From contig JACJYL010000002.1 in NCBI GenBank assembly GCA_020636105.1, positions 186,001 to 250,000 on the forward strand: a stretch of 64,000 nucleotides of DNA, written 5' to 3'. The translations under genes and the position numbers were made by a program. The stretch comes from Lewinellaceae bacterium (lineage in GTDB: Bacteria > Bacteroidota > Bacteroidia > Chitinophagales > Saprospiraceae). Under the pieces are notes generated by a model. It saw nothing but the letters and a program-made list of their open reading frames with translations. It was not told the DNA's origin and searched no databases. Positions 17,377 through 26,755 of this stretch are shown here, piece after piece (positions within the stretch are counted from its first letter, which is position 1; every line of letters begins with the position of its first letter).

Positions 17377-18954
17377 ATGCGAGAATCGAATATCAAAACC
17401 CCGGGAGTGTACATTACCGAAGTCAATGCATTTCCAAGTTCGGTAGTTCCGGTGGCCACTGCCGTCCCTGCCTTTTTCGGCTATACTCCGCAGGCTTCAT
17501 ACGAAGGCAAAACTTTGACCAATGTACCTCAAAAGATAACTTCTTTTGCAGAATTTCAGGCTATTTATTGCTTCCCTGATCCTCCCCCCCCTTCAGATCC
17601 GGCTAAACAATATTCCCCACAATATTACCTGGTAAAAGAAAATGGTCAACCCGAAAAAGGCAATTTTCTGCTTATAGAGGGTAGCTATTATTCCGTTGTA
17701 CCGGACCCAAATACCATTTATTACCTCTACAACAGCATCCGGCTTTTTTATCAAAATGGAGGAGGCGATGCCTATATAGTTTCTGTTGGAGGGTATGGTC
17801 CGCCTTCCGGCAACCCTATGGTTCCAGGTGCTCAAATTGTAAATCCGAATGTTAAACTCAATGACTTGCTGGCAGGCCTTGCCCTTTTGAAAAAAGAGGA
17901 AGAACCTACCATGTATATTTGCCCGGAGGCCACCTTACTTTCTGTGGATAATAATGCTACCTTAATGCAGGCCATGCTGCTACAGAATACGGAAATGCAA
18001 ACGGCCATCAGTATTTTTGATGTCATTGGTGGAAGAAACCCGGATCCCATTCTTTTTTACAACGACATAGAAACCTTTAGAAACAATACCGGATCTATAG
18101 GTTTGAATTATGGCACCGTTTATTACCCGTTTGTGGGAACGACTATCATGCAAAAGTCAGCTATTGATTATACCAACTTGTTTGGAGGAGACCTCAAACA
18201 ACTGGAGTCTGTATTAAATCCACCTGACCATCCAAATCCAAGCGTGGCCGATATTATCGCCAACATACTGGATGCTTCCTCAAAATTGACCATAGCGCAA
18301 AATAACAACGCTCTGCTTATTGCCAGTAATACCTATGGTACAATCATTCAATACGTTTTGGAAGATGCCAATATGCTGCCGGCAAGTGGAGGGATGGCAG
18401 GAATAATTACCACAGTCGATAATCTGCAAGGCGTTTGGAAGGCCCCGGCCAATACTTCCATGAGCGGAGTGGCCCGTTTGCCCATCCATTTGTCTGAAAG
18501 CCAGCAAGGCCCTTTGAATATGGATGCCGTATCCGGGAAATCGATTAATGCAATTCGGCCTTTCCCCGGGTTAGGCATTTTGATTTGGGGCGCCCGGACG
18601 CTGGATGGCAATAGCCAGGACTGGAAGTACCTGTCGGTGAGAAGGACGATGATATTTTTGGAGCAGTCTGTTAAAATGGCTGCCCATGCCTATGTTTTTA
18701 ATCCAAACGATAAGAACACCTGGGAGGCAGTAAAATCCATGATCAGTAGTTTTTTAACTACCTTTTGGAAACAAGGTGGCCTATGTGGGGCAAGTGCAGC
18801 GGATGCCTTTTCAGTGGAATGCGGATTGGGAACGACCATGACAGGAGAGGATATTTTGAATGGAATGATGAGGGTCTCGGTTAAAGTGGCCGTAGCACAT
18901 CCGGCAGAATTTATTGTGATCACTTTTGAACAGGCTATGGCAACTTCAAGTTAA
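17377..18954 (+). CDS. contractile tail sheath protein (eCIS/phage-like)
   Basis: A 525-residue sheath protein. The N-terminal sheath strand is KTPGVYITEVNAFPSSVVPV followed by TAVPAFFGYTPQ (residues 7-38). The central variable domain holds NSIRLFYQNGGGDAYIVSVG and LALLKKEEEPTMYICPEAT. The C-terminal sheath domain is complete: GIITTVDNLQGVWKAPANTS, SINAIRPFPGLGILIWGART, YLSVRRTMIFLEQSVKMA and NGMMRVSVKVAVAHPAEFIV. This is the subunit that contracts in phage tails and extracellular contractile injection systems. It is followed by a membrane-anchored protein and a DUF4255 protein, but no tube, baseplate, spike or AAA+ ATPase gene is in the window. Confidence 0.9.
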   Translation: MRESNIKTPGVYITEVNAFPSSVVPVATAVPAFFGYTPQASYEGKTLTNVPQKITSFAEFQAIYCFPDPPPPSDPAKQYSPQYYLVKENGQPEKGNFLLIEGSYYSVVPDPNTIYYLYNSIRLFYQNGGGDAYIVSVGGYGPPSGNPMVPGAQIVNPNVKLNDLLAGLALLKKEEEPTMYICPEATLLSVDNNATLMQAMLLQNTEMQTAISIFDVIGGRNPDPILFYNDIETFRNNTGSIGLNYGTVYYPFVGTTIMQKSAIDYTNLFGGDLKQLESVLNPPDHPNPSVADIIANILDASSKLTIAQNNNALLIASNTYGTIIQYVLEDANMLPASGGMAGIITTVDNLQGVWKAPANTSMSGVARLPIHLSESQQGPLNMDAVSGKSINAIRPFPGLGILIWGARTLDGNSQDWKYLSVRRTMIFLEQSVKMAAHAYVFNPNDKNTWEAVKSMISSFLTTFWKQGGLCGASAADAFSVECGLGTTMTGEDILNGMMRVSVKVAVAHPAEFIVITFEQAMATSS

Positions 18955-18976
18955 TTAATGAACAAATGATGGTTTT

Positions 18977-19450
18977 ATGAAAATGATATTGGCGATAATA
19001 TTGGTCTTATTCCTGGTTTTCTATTGGCTTTTTGCCCAATCAGACAGGCATTTAAACAGGAACAAACACAACCAATTGCCGAAAGGCAGATTGAAGCATC
19101 TCCAGGACAATTATTACGAGGATGAGGTCGGGTTGATTTGGGAATTACAACCCCAAATAAAAAATAAATTTCACCAGCCCGACCATGAAGTTGAAATAAT
19201 AAATAACCATTATCCTAATGTTGACGGGACATTTTCCCTGGATCCCAAAAATCCAAATTTTAAATTTTTATCCAAAAACAATAATAGGGGATCATTTGAA
19301 GCTATCTTACAACCTGATGGAACTTACCTTACCGAAGGCCTTAAGCAGGGAACCTATAATTATGGTCACCCCGATGGACTTTGGGGCAGCATTAAACATG
19401 TATTCCTGGATGTAATTCCTCACTTTTTCAATTCAAATTACAAAAGTTAA
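18977..19450 (+). CDS. unrecognised membrane-anchored protein in sheath cluster
   Basis: A 157-residue protein with one N-terminal membrane helix (ILAIILVLFLVFYWLFA, residues 4-20) and then a hydrophilic region rich in Asn, His and Lys. The end GLWGSIKHVFLDVIPHFF is amphipathic. I do not recognise a family. It sits 22 bp after the sheath gene and 9 bp before the DUF4255 gene, so it is surely part of the same transcript. Its single anchor makes it a candidate for tethering the sheath assembly to the inner membrane, but that is inference only. Confidence 0.7.
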   Translation: MKMILAIILVLFLVFYWLFAQSDRHLNRNKHNQLPKGRLKHLQDNYYEDEVGLIWELQPQIKNKFHQPDHEVEIINNHYPNVDGTFSLDPKNPNFKFLSKNNNRGSFEAILQPDGTYLTEGLKQGTYNYGHPDGLWGSIKHVFLDVIPHFFNSNYKS

Positions 19451-19459
19451 AAGGTTACT

Positions 19460-20011
19460 ATGATTCATAAAATATTACCAACAATAGTTGAAGAACTCAA
19501 TGCTTATATTTCAAGAGTTTATGGATTTCACGCTACGGAAAAGAAAGTACTCCTCGGCAATTTGATCGACCAAAACGGACGTCCGAACGGACAGGGAATG
19601 GACAAAGTTATCTGCTCCCTCGTCAATATCCAAAAAGAACAATCGATTCAAAATATAGGAAGGATGCCCTCTCCTTCTCCCCCACATTTAAATATCAGCG
19701 TTTTGTTTGCTGCCAATTTCAATGATTATATAACAGGATTAAAATTGATCAGCGGCATATTAGCCTATTTTGAAGGCAAGCCTGTTTTTACCGATCAAAA
19801 TACTCCAGGCCTGCCCCTGAACACCCAAAAGGTTACCGCTGAAATGGTCAACCTGAATACAGAAGAACTCAGCGATTTATGGTCTGTTTTAGGGGGAAAA
19901 TACTTACCAGGCATCCTCTATCAATTCAGATTTTCCTATTCATCGGATGAGTTGACACTGGAAGAATTACCCCAGGTGGTCACATTGGTATCCCCTCCTG
20001 TTAATGGTTAA
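19460..20011 (+). CDS. DUF4255 / Pvc16-like tail-terminator protein
   Basis: A 183-residue protein matching the DUF4255 (Pvc16 N-terminal) family: MIHKILPTIVEELNAYISR, VLLGNLIDQ, DKVICSLVNIQKEQS, PPHLNISVLFAANFNDYITG, LKLISGILAYFEGKPVFT, LNTEELSDLWSVLGGKYLPG and ILYQFRFSYSSDEL. In Photorhabdus virulence cassettes and the Serratia antifeeding prophage this protein caps the end of the sheath-tube and limits its length. Its presence next to the sheath gene supports an injection-system origin of the cluster. It ends 40 bp before the next gene, which is unrelated. Confidence 0.85.
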   Translation: MIHKILPTIVEELNAYISRVYGFHATEKKVLLGNLIDQNGRPNGQGMDKVICSLVNIQKEQSIQNIGRMPSPSPPHLNISVLFAANFNDYITGLKLISGILAYFEGKPVFTDQNTPGLPLNTQKVTAEMVNLNTEELSDLWSVLGGKYLPGILYQFRFSYSSDELTLEELPQVVTLVSPPVNG

Positions 20012-20051
20012 ATGAGGTGATTTTTTTTGCTTAAATTTTTAAAATGCCATT

Positions 20052-21113
20052 ATGAAAAAATTGAGAATCTTATTTTTCATTGCCCTCCTGTTAGGTTGGG
20101 CAAGCTGTAATGATCAAAAATCCGACAACGAATCAGGCCCTACAGGGGATAAAACGGCCTATCTCGATTATTCAAAAAATGACGATAAGCTAACGGGAGG
20201 AGTGAAAATGATTCCGGTTACAACTCCTGCAGGCACCTTCAACGTTTGGACAAAACGAGTGGGTAACAACCCAAAAATGAAGGTACTTTTATTGCATGGA
20301 GGCCCCGGTGCTACTCATGAATACTTTGAATGTTTCGATTCCTATTTCCCCAATGCCGGGATTGAATATTATTATTACGACCAACTGGAATCAGCTTATA
20401 GCGACCAGCCATCCGACAGCAGTCTTTGGGAAGTGGACAGATTTGTAGAGGAGGTGGAACAGGTCCGAAAAGCACTTAACCTGGACAGCAGTAATTTCTA
20501 TTTGCTCGGGCATTCGTGGGGAGGAATACTGGCTATGGAATACGCGCTGAAATACCAGGACAACCTCAAAGGACTGATCATTTCCAACATGATGTCCTCG
20601 ATTCCTGAATACATCACCTATGCCAATGAAGTATTGGGGCCTCAACTTGACCCCGAAGTCCTGGCCGAAATCAGGGCGCTTGAAGCGGCCGGGGATTATG
20701 CCAATTCAAGATACAGCGAACTCATTTACACCCACTATTACCCGGAACATGTGCTCCGTATGCCGCTCGACCAATGGCCGAACCCGGTCAACAGGGCCTT
20801 TGCACACATCAATGGCGATATGTATGTCACCATGCAGGGACCCAGTGAATTTGGGGTCGTCGGAGATGCCAAATTAAAAAACTGGGACAGGAAGGCCGAT
20901 CTGGCAAAAATAACCGTCCCTACCCTGACCATCGGGGGCGCTTACGATACCATGGATCCTAAACATATGGAATGGATGGCCACAGCAGTGCAAAAAGGAA
21001 GGTATGTACATTGCCCGACAGGTAGCCATTTTTCCATGTATGATGGCCAGGAAGATTATTTTGATGGACTGATAAAATTTGTCCGGGATGTGGATGCAGG
21101 AGATTTCCAATAA
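20052..21113 (+). CDS. lipoprotein alpha/beta hydrolase, proline iminopeptidase family
   Basis: A 353-residue lipoprotein: signal peptide with lipobox ending GWASC (Cys19). The alpha/beta hydrolase core has the oxyanion motif LLHGGPGATHE (82-86), nucleophile elbow LGHSWGGILAMEYA (Ser155), acid in GGAYDTMDP and base His in PTGSHFSMYD. HGGPG plus GHSWGG is typical for S33 proline iminopeptidases/tricorn-interacting factor F1. It should release N-terminal proline or similar residues from peptides in the periplasm. Start chosen at the ATG giving the signal peptide. No functional link to the preceding sheath cluster is evident. Confidence 0.88.
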   Translation: MKKLRILFFIALLLGWASCNDQKSDNESGPTGDKTAYLDYSKNDDKLTGGVKMIPVTTPAGTFNVWTKRVGNNPKMKVLLLHGGPGATHEYFECFDSYFPNAGIEYYYYDQLESAYSDQPSDSSLWEVDRFVEEVEQVRKALNLDSSNFYLLGHSWGGILAMEYALKYQDNLKGLIISNMMSSIPEYITYANEVLGPQLDPEVLAEIRALEAAGDYANSRYSELIYTHYYPEHVLRMPLDQWPNPVNRAFAHINGDMYVTMQGPSEFGVVGDAKLKNWDRKADLAKITVPTLTIGGAYDTMDPKHMEWMATAVQKGRYVHCPTGSHFSMYDGQEDYFDGLIKFVRDVDAGDFQ

Positions 21114-21297
21114 ACCATTCCATTGGAACTATTTGCCCGCACCCGATAAATTTCATTAAACATGAATCATCCCGAATTTTTTAATTCAAATGGATGCTGA
21201 AAATATATTAACAATATTTATCTGCAATATATTCAACTCCTTCAAACCTGTCTTCCGGCGACGCCAGGTAGAGTTGAGATTGTTTTTGTTTGATTTC

Positions 21298-21484
21298 CAA
21301 TGGATTACATCCATTGCCATTAATACCTGCCGGCAGGCAGGTTAATTCCCTTCGGGAAATGGATTAAGAATAGAGTTAATTTTTAAAAAGAAGATTAAAT
21401 TTATCCCCGAATGGGGATAAATATCAATATCGCAGTATGAAATACTGCCAAAAAAGGGACAAAACCCAACTCTGAAAGGGTTGA
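21298..21484. repeat. array of six consecutive small palindromes
   Basis: Within 190 non-coding bases I see six separate inverted repeats: CAATGGAT-TAC-ATCCATTG (21298-21316); CCTGCCGGCAGG (21326-21337); TTCCC-TTC-GGGAA (21346-21358); a 10-bp stem with GAAT loop centred on TCCCC/GGGGA (21399-21422); GCAGTAT-GAA-ATACTGC (21432-21448); and AACCC/GGGTT (21463-21482). The region lies in the 460-bp gap between the peptidase and a convergent methyltransferase. It may be a composite of short mobile repeats or a folded RNA at the 3' end of either gene. No coding potential is visible. Confidence 0.6.
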
Positions 21485-21576
21485 ATGTAACCTGTTTCAA
21501 ATTAAAAAAAAACTTAAAAAGTTATAATTATCTGACAATCAATTTATTGAAAAAAATCCAGGCAAGGAGGAAGGCG

Positions 21577-23139
21577 TTAAATCGCCTCCAAGTCCAGTAA
21601 TTCGAGTTTCTCAAATTTTTCGTATCCAGGAAACTGATCTCTGCCTTGCTGCAGGGTTTCTACAAAGTGAACATCATCTCTCAGCTGGTAATGGCAAAGC
21701 GCCTGGTTATAAAAAATATCTGCCTTAGGGCCGAATAATTTAGCGGAATGCCCGAAATAAAGCAGGGCATCCCCGTAAAAGCCAAGATCGTAAAAGATTC
21801 CCCCTATTTCATAAGCAAGGTCAAAGGATTCATATATGGTAAAATACATCTCCCATGTTTGATGCATCGTTTGGGCCAGGCGGGTTCGTTCGTTGAAGGT
21901 AACCTGTTTACATATCTTCTTCAGCCATGGAAGCAGATTTTTAAATATGGTAGAATCATACCCGAATAATCTCAGGATGGCAATCAGTTCCATCAGGTTC
22001 ATTTGCCTGAAATTCTGATAAGTAAAACGTTTCAATCCATTGAGATCGTCCGGGCCAAAATCATTCACGAACCGCTGGTAGGCTGCACCAGTCTCCCTGT
22101 AGGTTTCGCCATCAGGCAAAAATTGCAGGCACCCTAATTGCAGATACAGTGAAGCAAATGCCGGGAACATCGCATTACCACCTTGTTTTTTGCAAAAAGC
22201 CCCGAGGGCATGATAATTGACCCAGACAGAAAAACTTCCATGGGTGATGATCTCCGGCTTATCGGAACCTTCCAGATCATGCACTTCTGCATATCCTTTA
22301 TCCATAGTAAGCAGCATCAGCCCTTTGGAGGAAAGTCCCTGTAGGTTCTTGATGCATTGAAGGCCTTTTTCCGGGAACAGGATATAGGATTCCTGAACCA
22401 ACTCCTTGTAATCCCCGAGGATCTCGTCGATCACCGGATCTTCGTAAAAAGGGATATTCAGGGGAGCTTTATCATACACCAATTCCAGGTTTTTGAGCAG
22501 GGTGGCTTCATCCATTCCTTCCGGATCAAGAGCTGATTCAAGTGCTATGGAACAATTGTAAATTTCACCATCCTTAACCTGAAAAAGAGCATTGGGCAGA
22601 GAATCAAAAAAGTAATTGGCAATGGCAATCAGTGGCTGATCCAGCTGCTGCGGCAGGAGGATGGTTTTTGAATGACGCAATAACAACTCTTTGCTCTCCA
22701 AACCGTCAAAATAGGCCATATCCAACAGTCCCTTTGAGAACCACTCCTGAAATTGTGGGTGAGCATGAAAAAAGTCGAGATTGGATTCTACTATATCGCT
22801 CAGCACATAACAAAAATCAGGAAGCACCGTATCCACCATTCCAATCAGTCGTTGCAGGTGTTTGATAACGTGAAAGGACAGCCGGCCATGTCCCGCGCCC
22901 AATTCAAGGATGTAAATTTTTTCACGGGTTACGCCTTTAGAAGCCAGATCTTTAAGAAACCCAAAGATCAACTCAGCATAAGCCCTGCCTACCATGACAT
23001 TGCTCGTCAAATGGTGGGGAACGTCATTGTCCCGCCAGGCATTCAATCCGGCTTTTTGATAATATCCCCGATTAATCTCCCAGATCATGCTTTCTGAAAA
23101 GGGCTTCGAAGATTCGACCTGGTATTTTTTTTGCTCCAT
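21577..23139 (-). CDS. MidA-like SAM-dependent methyltransferase with C-terminal TPR-like region
   Basis: A 520-residue cytoplasmic protein. Residues 77-90 are a class I methyltransferase motif I (YILELGAGHGRLSF). IANYFFDSLPNALFQVKDGE resembles the acidic-loop region of the MidA/NDUFAF7 family (PF02636), whose mitochondrial member dimethylates an arginine of complex I. The last 110 residues contain helix pairs like a tetratricopeptide repeat (LAYEIGGIFYDLGFYGDALL, IFYNQALCHYQLRDD), which is an extra for this family. Substrate unknown; the TPR may recruit a protein target. It is a single gene with the palindrome array behind it. Confidence 0.72.
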   Translation of the reverse strand: MEQKKYQVESSKPFSESMIWEINRGYYQKAGLNAWRDNDVPHHLTSNVMVGRAYAELIFGFLKDLASKGVTREKIYILELGAGHGRLSFHVIKHLQRLIGMVDTVLPDFCYVLSDIVESNLDFFHAHPQFQEWFSKGLLDMAYFDGLESKELLLRHSKTILLPQQLDQPLIAIANYFFDSLPNALFQVKDGEIYNCSIALESALDPEGMDEATLLKNLELVYDKAPLNIPFYEDPVIDEILGDYKELVQESYILFPEKGLQCIKNLQGLSSKGLMLLTMDKGYAEVHDLEGSDKPEIITHGSFSVWVNYHALGAFCKKQGGNAMFPAFASLYLQLGCLQFLPDGETYRETGAAYQRFVNDFGPDDLNGLKRFTYQNFRQMNLMELIAILRLFGYDSTIFKNLLPWLKKICKQVTFNERTRLAQTMHQTWEMYFTIYESFDLAYEIGGIFYDLGFYGDALLYFGHSAKLFGPKADIFYNQALCHYQLRDDVHFVETLQQGRDQFPGYEKFEKLELLDLEAI

Positions 23140-23352
23140 AGGACAAGCTTATTATGTGAATAAAACCATCCTATAACTCGGCCAGCTTATACTAAATAAG
23201 GAGTGAAGTAGAAACAAACGAAGATTCAAATGTTAGGTAAAGATACGTTTTCTTACGCAACAACCTTGCGTCCCCCTAAAAACCCCCACAATTTCCTGAC
23301 TTTAGCAAAATTGTAGCCGATTCCATTTCCGCAGCGGTCCCTTTCTTGATAA

Positions 23353-26193
23353 TCATTTAAAGCTGACTTCAACTGCTTCTCCCCGGTAAACAATACTCAG
23401 GCCTGTTTTTAACTCCGGATCAAAACCCATGGGTGTTTCCTGGCTGATGTAAACAATATTAAACCGTTGCTCCGCAGGCATTCCGTCATAACGACCTTCC
23501 CGCTGCCCGATCTTCAGCATGCCGTTTTTTTCATCGTAGGAAATGATGACTTTGGAACAGGAACCATTTTCATAGTTATAGTTGATTCCTTCATCGTTAT
23601 ACAACATAAAAACAGCATCGTCACCCGCATACACAAACAAGGTGATCAGGGTATCCGGTTTTTGATTGGTAAACTGAATCTCCTGTCCTGCCGGAATGAT
23701 CGAACCGGCTTTGACAAAAAGTGGAATCCGGGTATAATCAGCTTGGGCTTCAACAGTTTGCCCTCCTTCCAGGTAGGCACCGGTATAAAAATCATACCAC
23801 CCCTGCCCTGCCGGCAGATAAACGTCCCTTTTCCTGGCACCGTATTCCGTTACGGGATTTACCAGTAAGGAAGGACCAAACATGAACTGGTTATCGATAT
23901 TTAGGACCTTTTTATCATTCGGAAAGTCCATTACCAATCCGCGCATGATGGTATAGTCATCAAAATAAGTTTTAGCGGCGATAGCATAAATATAAGGCAT
24001 CAGGCGATAGCGTAATTTGTTGTAATAAAGCATAGACTGGTAGGCCGGATGATCTTCCTGCGCTATGTTAAAGACTTCCCTGTAGGGAAACTGCCCATGA
24101 ACCCTGAAAACAGGGCAAAAGCTTCCAAATTGAAACCATCTGGTATTCAATTCTCTCCATTCATCCAGGTTTTCTTTTGTAGGCGTATCTCCATAAGCAC
24201 CATACCTTGTTTCCAGCGCAAATCCCCCGATATCCATTGTCCAGTATGGAATTCCGGAGAGGCAAAAATTCACTCCTGCTGAAATCTGATCCCGCATATC
24301 ACTCCACCTTGAGACAATGTCTCCGCTCCAGGTAACGGCTCCGTAGCGCTGCTGGCCCGCATAAGCCGAACGGGTGAGAATGAAGGCCCGCTGATTCGGA
24401 GCGGCCTGCCGTTGCGATTCATAAATACCCCTGGAGTTCATCAGGGAAAATCCATTGAAAAATAGTTCTCCCGGGCCAAGGGCGGTAGGGTTCATGTTGA
24501 GTTTGCGCTCGGCAATACTTATATTGGAATGCATATCGGGTTCTGTTGCGTCCAGCCACCAGGCATCAAAGCCTTTGCTGAACAACTGCTCATTGATCTG
24601 GCTCCAGAACATATCTCTCGCTCCAGCATTGAAAGCATCGTAAAATGTACTCTCATAACCGGGGCCTACCCAGTCTTTGCGCGCTTTTTCGATGTTGCGC
24701 CGGTACAAATATCCTTTTTCATTCATTTCATTGAAGTGATCCGTCCCCTTGTAATATTTGGGCCATACCGAAATCATGATGTGGGCATTAAGGTCATCAT
24801 GTAACGTCTGTGTCATAGCTGCCGCATCAGGGAAGCGAGAAAGATCCATCTCATGCGACCCCCATTGGTCTTCGGGCCAGTAAAACCAATCGAGCACTAT
24901 ATTGTCAATAGGAATCTGCTTTTGTCTGAAGGTGCGCACCACATCCAGTAATTCTTCCTGGGTTTTATACCGCTCCCGGCTCTGCCAGAAACCCAGTGCC
25001 CATTTCGGCAAAATGGGGGCTTTGCCCGTCACTTTACGGTAACCGCTGACAACCTCATCAGCATTATTGCCATGAATAAAATAATAGTCGATCTCCCGAC
25101 CGGATTCCGAAGCAAGGGAAAGCTGGTTTTGTTCATTACCTTCCATCGGATCGAGGTGGGTCAAACTCATGTAACCCGCATCAGGTATCCATTCCACTTT
25201 TACCTGGTGCTGCTCGCCATTTTTTATATTGATCTCAAAGGGATTTGACCACGGATTCCAGTTTTGCCGCCACTTATCCATAACCAGTTTACCATCAACC
25301 CACAATTTAAAATAACTGGAGGCGTACAGCAGGAATTTGTGAAGCCCTTCTTCCTCAGCAGCAATGGCGCCTTCCCAAACAATTTTGGTGGCCTCTTTAG
25401 GCAATTGCTCATAACTTTCCGTCTCCAGAAACCGGAAGTCGATTTTATTTTCAACCTGTTTTTTCATTATCTTTTCACCTTGGAAATAAGTAGTGGTAAA
25501 TCCACCGGGGTGGCCTTCAGCATCAAATAATAGCATATCCGATATCTGTCGATAATCCCTTGGATCTCCGAATTTGGTGATGGAATAATTGTCCCAAAGA
25601 ATACCGTAATTTTTACTGGAATAAAGAAATGGCACGACGGAAACGATATTGTGCTGGGCAAGATCCACGTCTTTGCCTTTGTAATTCATATAACCGTGCT
25701 GGTGCTGCCCCAATCCGTAAAAAGCTTCATCGTCCGGAGCATTAAACATTTGTCTAACCCTGAACAGCCCGTCATTGATCCCGGAAGGAGTAAAAGTTTT
25801 TCCTCCCTCCGAAAGTTCTTCGAGCAGCACATTCCCATCCTGGTCTTCAAAAATGATGGCTCCGGTAGCCGTGGAGATTTTAGCCTTAATAGAAGGCGTG
25901 GACAGAACGACCATACCTTCCTTTTCCTCCGCCTTCCAGTCGTTGTAGTCGCTTTCCGGTAAAACAGACATCAGGCTTTCCACTTCCGAAAAAGCGGAAA
26001 CGGGGCTGGCGGTCACCCTGATGATGTTTTCGTCGATCACGTTGAGGCGAAGTTTTTGAGCCTGGTTTTCAACCCCAAAGTCTATGGTCACGCCGTTCCC
26101 GGATTTTTGAAAGGAGGGCTGATGCAACGAACAACTGCAAAGGGATATCATTATTATGATAGCTGAAAAGAAAACATTCAAGTTGGTTTTCAT
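23353..26193 (-). CDS. glycoside hydrolase family 31 lipoprotein with inserted PA14 domain
   Basis: A 946-residue lipoprotein (signal peptide with ISLCSCS). N-terminal GH31 beta-sandwich (30-230) with FYGLGQHQHGYMNYKG; a PA14 domain inserted at about 234-350 (YASSYFKLWVDGKLVMDKWR); then the TIM barrel with FWQSRERYKTQEE, VLDWFYWPEDQWGSHEMD, the catalytic nucleophile motif WWLDATEPDMH (about 548) and the acid/base region VTWSGDIVSRW (about 626); and C-terminal beta domains. PA14 inserts of this kind occur in alpha-xylosidases acting on xyloglucan or other branched glucans. It is not next to SusC/SusD genes, so it is outside a classic polysaccharide-utilisation locus. Confidence 0.92.
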   Translation of the reverse strand: MKTNLNVFFSAIIIMISLCSCSLHQPSFQKSGNGVTIDFGVENQAQKLRLNVIDENIIRVTASPVSAFSEVESLMSVLPESDYNDWKAEEKEGMVVLSTPSIKAKISTATGAIIFEDQDGNVLLEELSEGGKTFTPSGINDGLFRVRQMFNAPDDEAFYGLGQHQHGYMNYKGKDVDLAQHNIVSVVPFLYSSKNYGILWDNYSITKFGDPRDYRQISDMLLFDAEGHPGGFTTTYFQGEKIMKKQVENKIDFRFLETESYEQLPKEATKIVWEGAIAAEEEGLHKFLLYASSYFKLWVDGKLVMDKWRQNWNPWSNPFEINIKNGEQHQVKVEWIPDAGYMSLTHLDPMEGNEQNQLSLASESGREIDYYFIHGNNADEVVSGYRKVTGKAPILPKWALGFWQSRERYKTQEELLDVVRTFRQKQIPIDNIVLDWFYWPEDQWGSHEMDLSRFPDAAAMTQTLHDDLNAHIMISVWPKYYKGTDHFNEMNEKGYLYRRNIEKARKDWVGPGYESTFYDAFNAGARDMFWSQINEQLFSKGFDAWWLDATEPDMHSNISIAERKLNMNPTALGPGELFFNGFSLMNSRGIYESQRQAAPNQRAFILTRSAYAGQQRYGAVTWSGDIVSRWSDMRDQISAGVNFCLSGIPYWTMDIGGFALETRYGAYGDTPTKENLDEWRELNTRWFQFGSFCPVFRVHGQFPYREVFNIAQEDHPAYQSMLYYNKLRYRLMPYIYAIAAKTYFDDYTIMRGLVMDFPNDKKVLNIDNQFMFGPSLLVNPVTEYGARKRDVYLPAGQGWYDFYTGAYLEGGQTVEAQADYTRIPLFVKAGSIIPAGQEIQFTNQKPDTLITLFVYAGDDAVFMLYNDEGINYNYENGSCSKVIISYDEKNGMLKIGQREGRYDGMPAEQRFNIVYISQETPMGFDPELKTGLSIVYRGEAVEVSFK

Positions 26194-26755
26194 GATAATG
26201 TAATACGTTGGTTAAAAAATGGTGCTATTTTATCGTCAGTCAGGAGTAAGGGATTTGAATTTGTAACTTTAATAAACGAAACAACTTTACAATAATCCCG
26301 GGCTGTCGTTCTAGGAAAACAACTTCGGAAAAAATGGCAACCCGGTAAATCAAGTCAGATCAACGCTTCAAAAAATTGTGTTTGAAATTTGAGCTAAAAT
26401 AACAAAATGAATTCGAAACGAAAAACCATGCCTCATCCCGCATTTTTTAATTTAGCAAATTACTGAAAGTATTTAAAGTATATTGATCTCCAATTTGAAT
26501 GCTTCCGGATTTAGAAGAAAAAAATAATGCCCTCCAAATCATTTTTATATTTGATAATTCTAAAAGTCAAGCTACATTTGCTGTGCAAAACGAAAAAACC
26601 TTGCTCCTACCCAAGAACATTCATTTAAACCGGGCAACTCCAGATCTTTATTCAATATTTTTTCCGGGCAGACCATTTTCCTTTAAAACCTCTGTGGATT
26701 TAAAGTTAAAAAGTCGACTCACCATGTAAAACAACAAAATTAAAGCACATTAGAA
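26194..26755. other. divergent intergenic region with promoter, no gene seen
   Basis: A 562-bp gap between the divergent GH31 and beta-lactamase-like genes. A 76-codon frame at 26499-26729 shows no known domain and overlaps the promoter described below, so it is not called. The first 250 bp, upstream of the GH31 gene, are AT-rich without a recognisable structure. Confidence 0.5.
26551..26580 (+). promoter_or_regulatory. Bacteroidota-type promoter
   Basis: A -33 TTG at 26551-26553 and a perfect -7 box TACATTTG at 26573-26580, 19 nt apart, match the Bacteroidota housekeeping promoter. Start of transcription should be near 26587, giving a 5' leader of about 170 nt for the gene at 26756. Confidence 0.6.

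Noticed and set aside
26499..26729. 76-codon frame between GH31 and beta-lactamase-like genes
   Set aside because: Contains the promoter of the next gene and has no similarity I can name.
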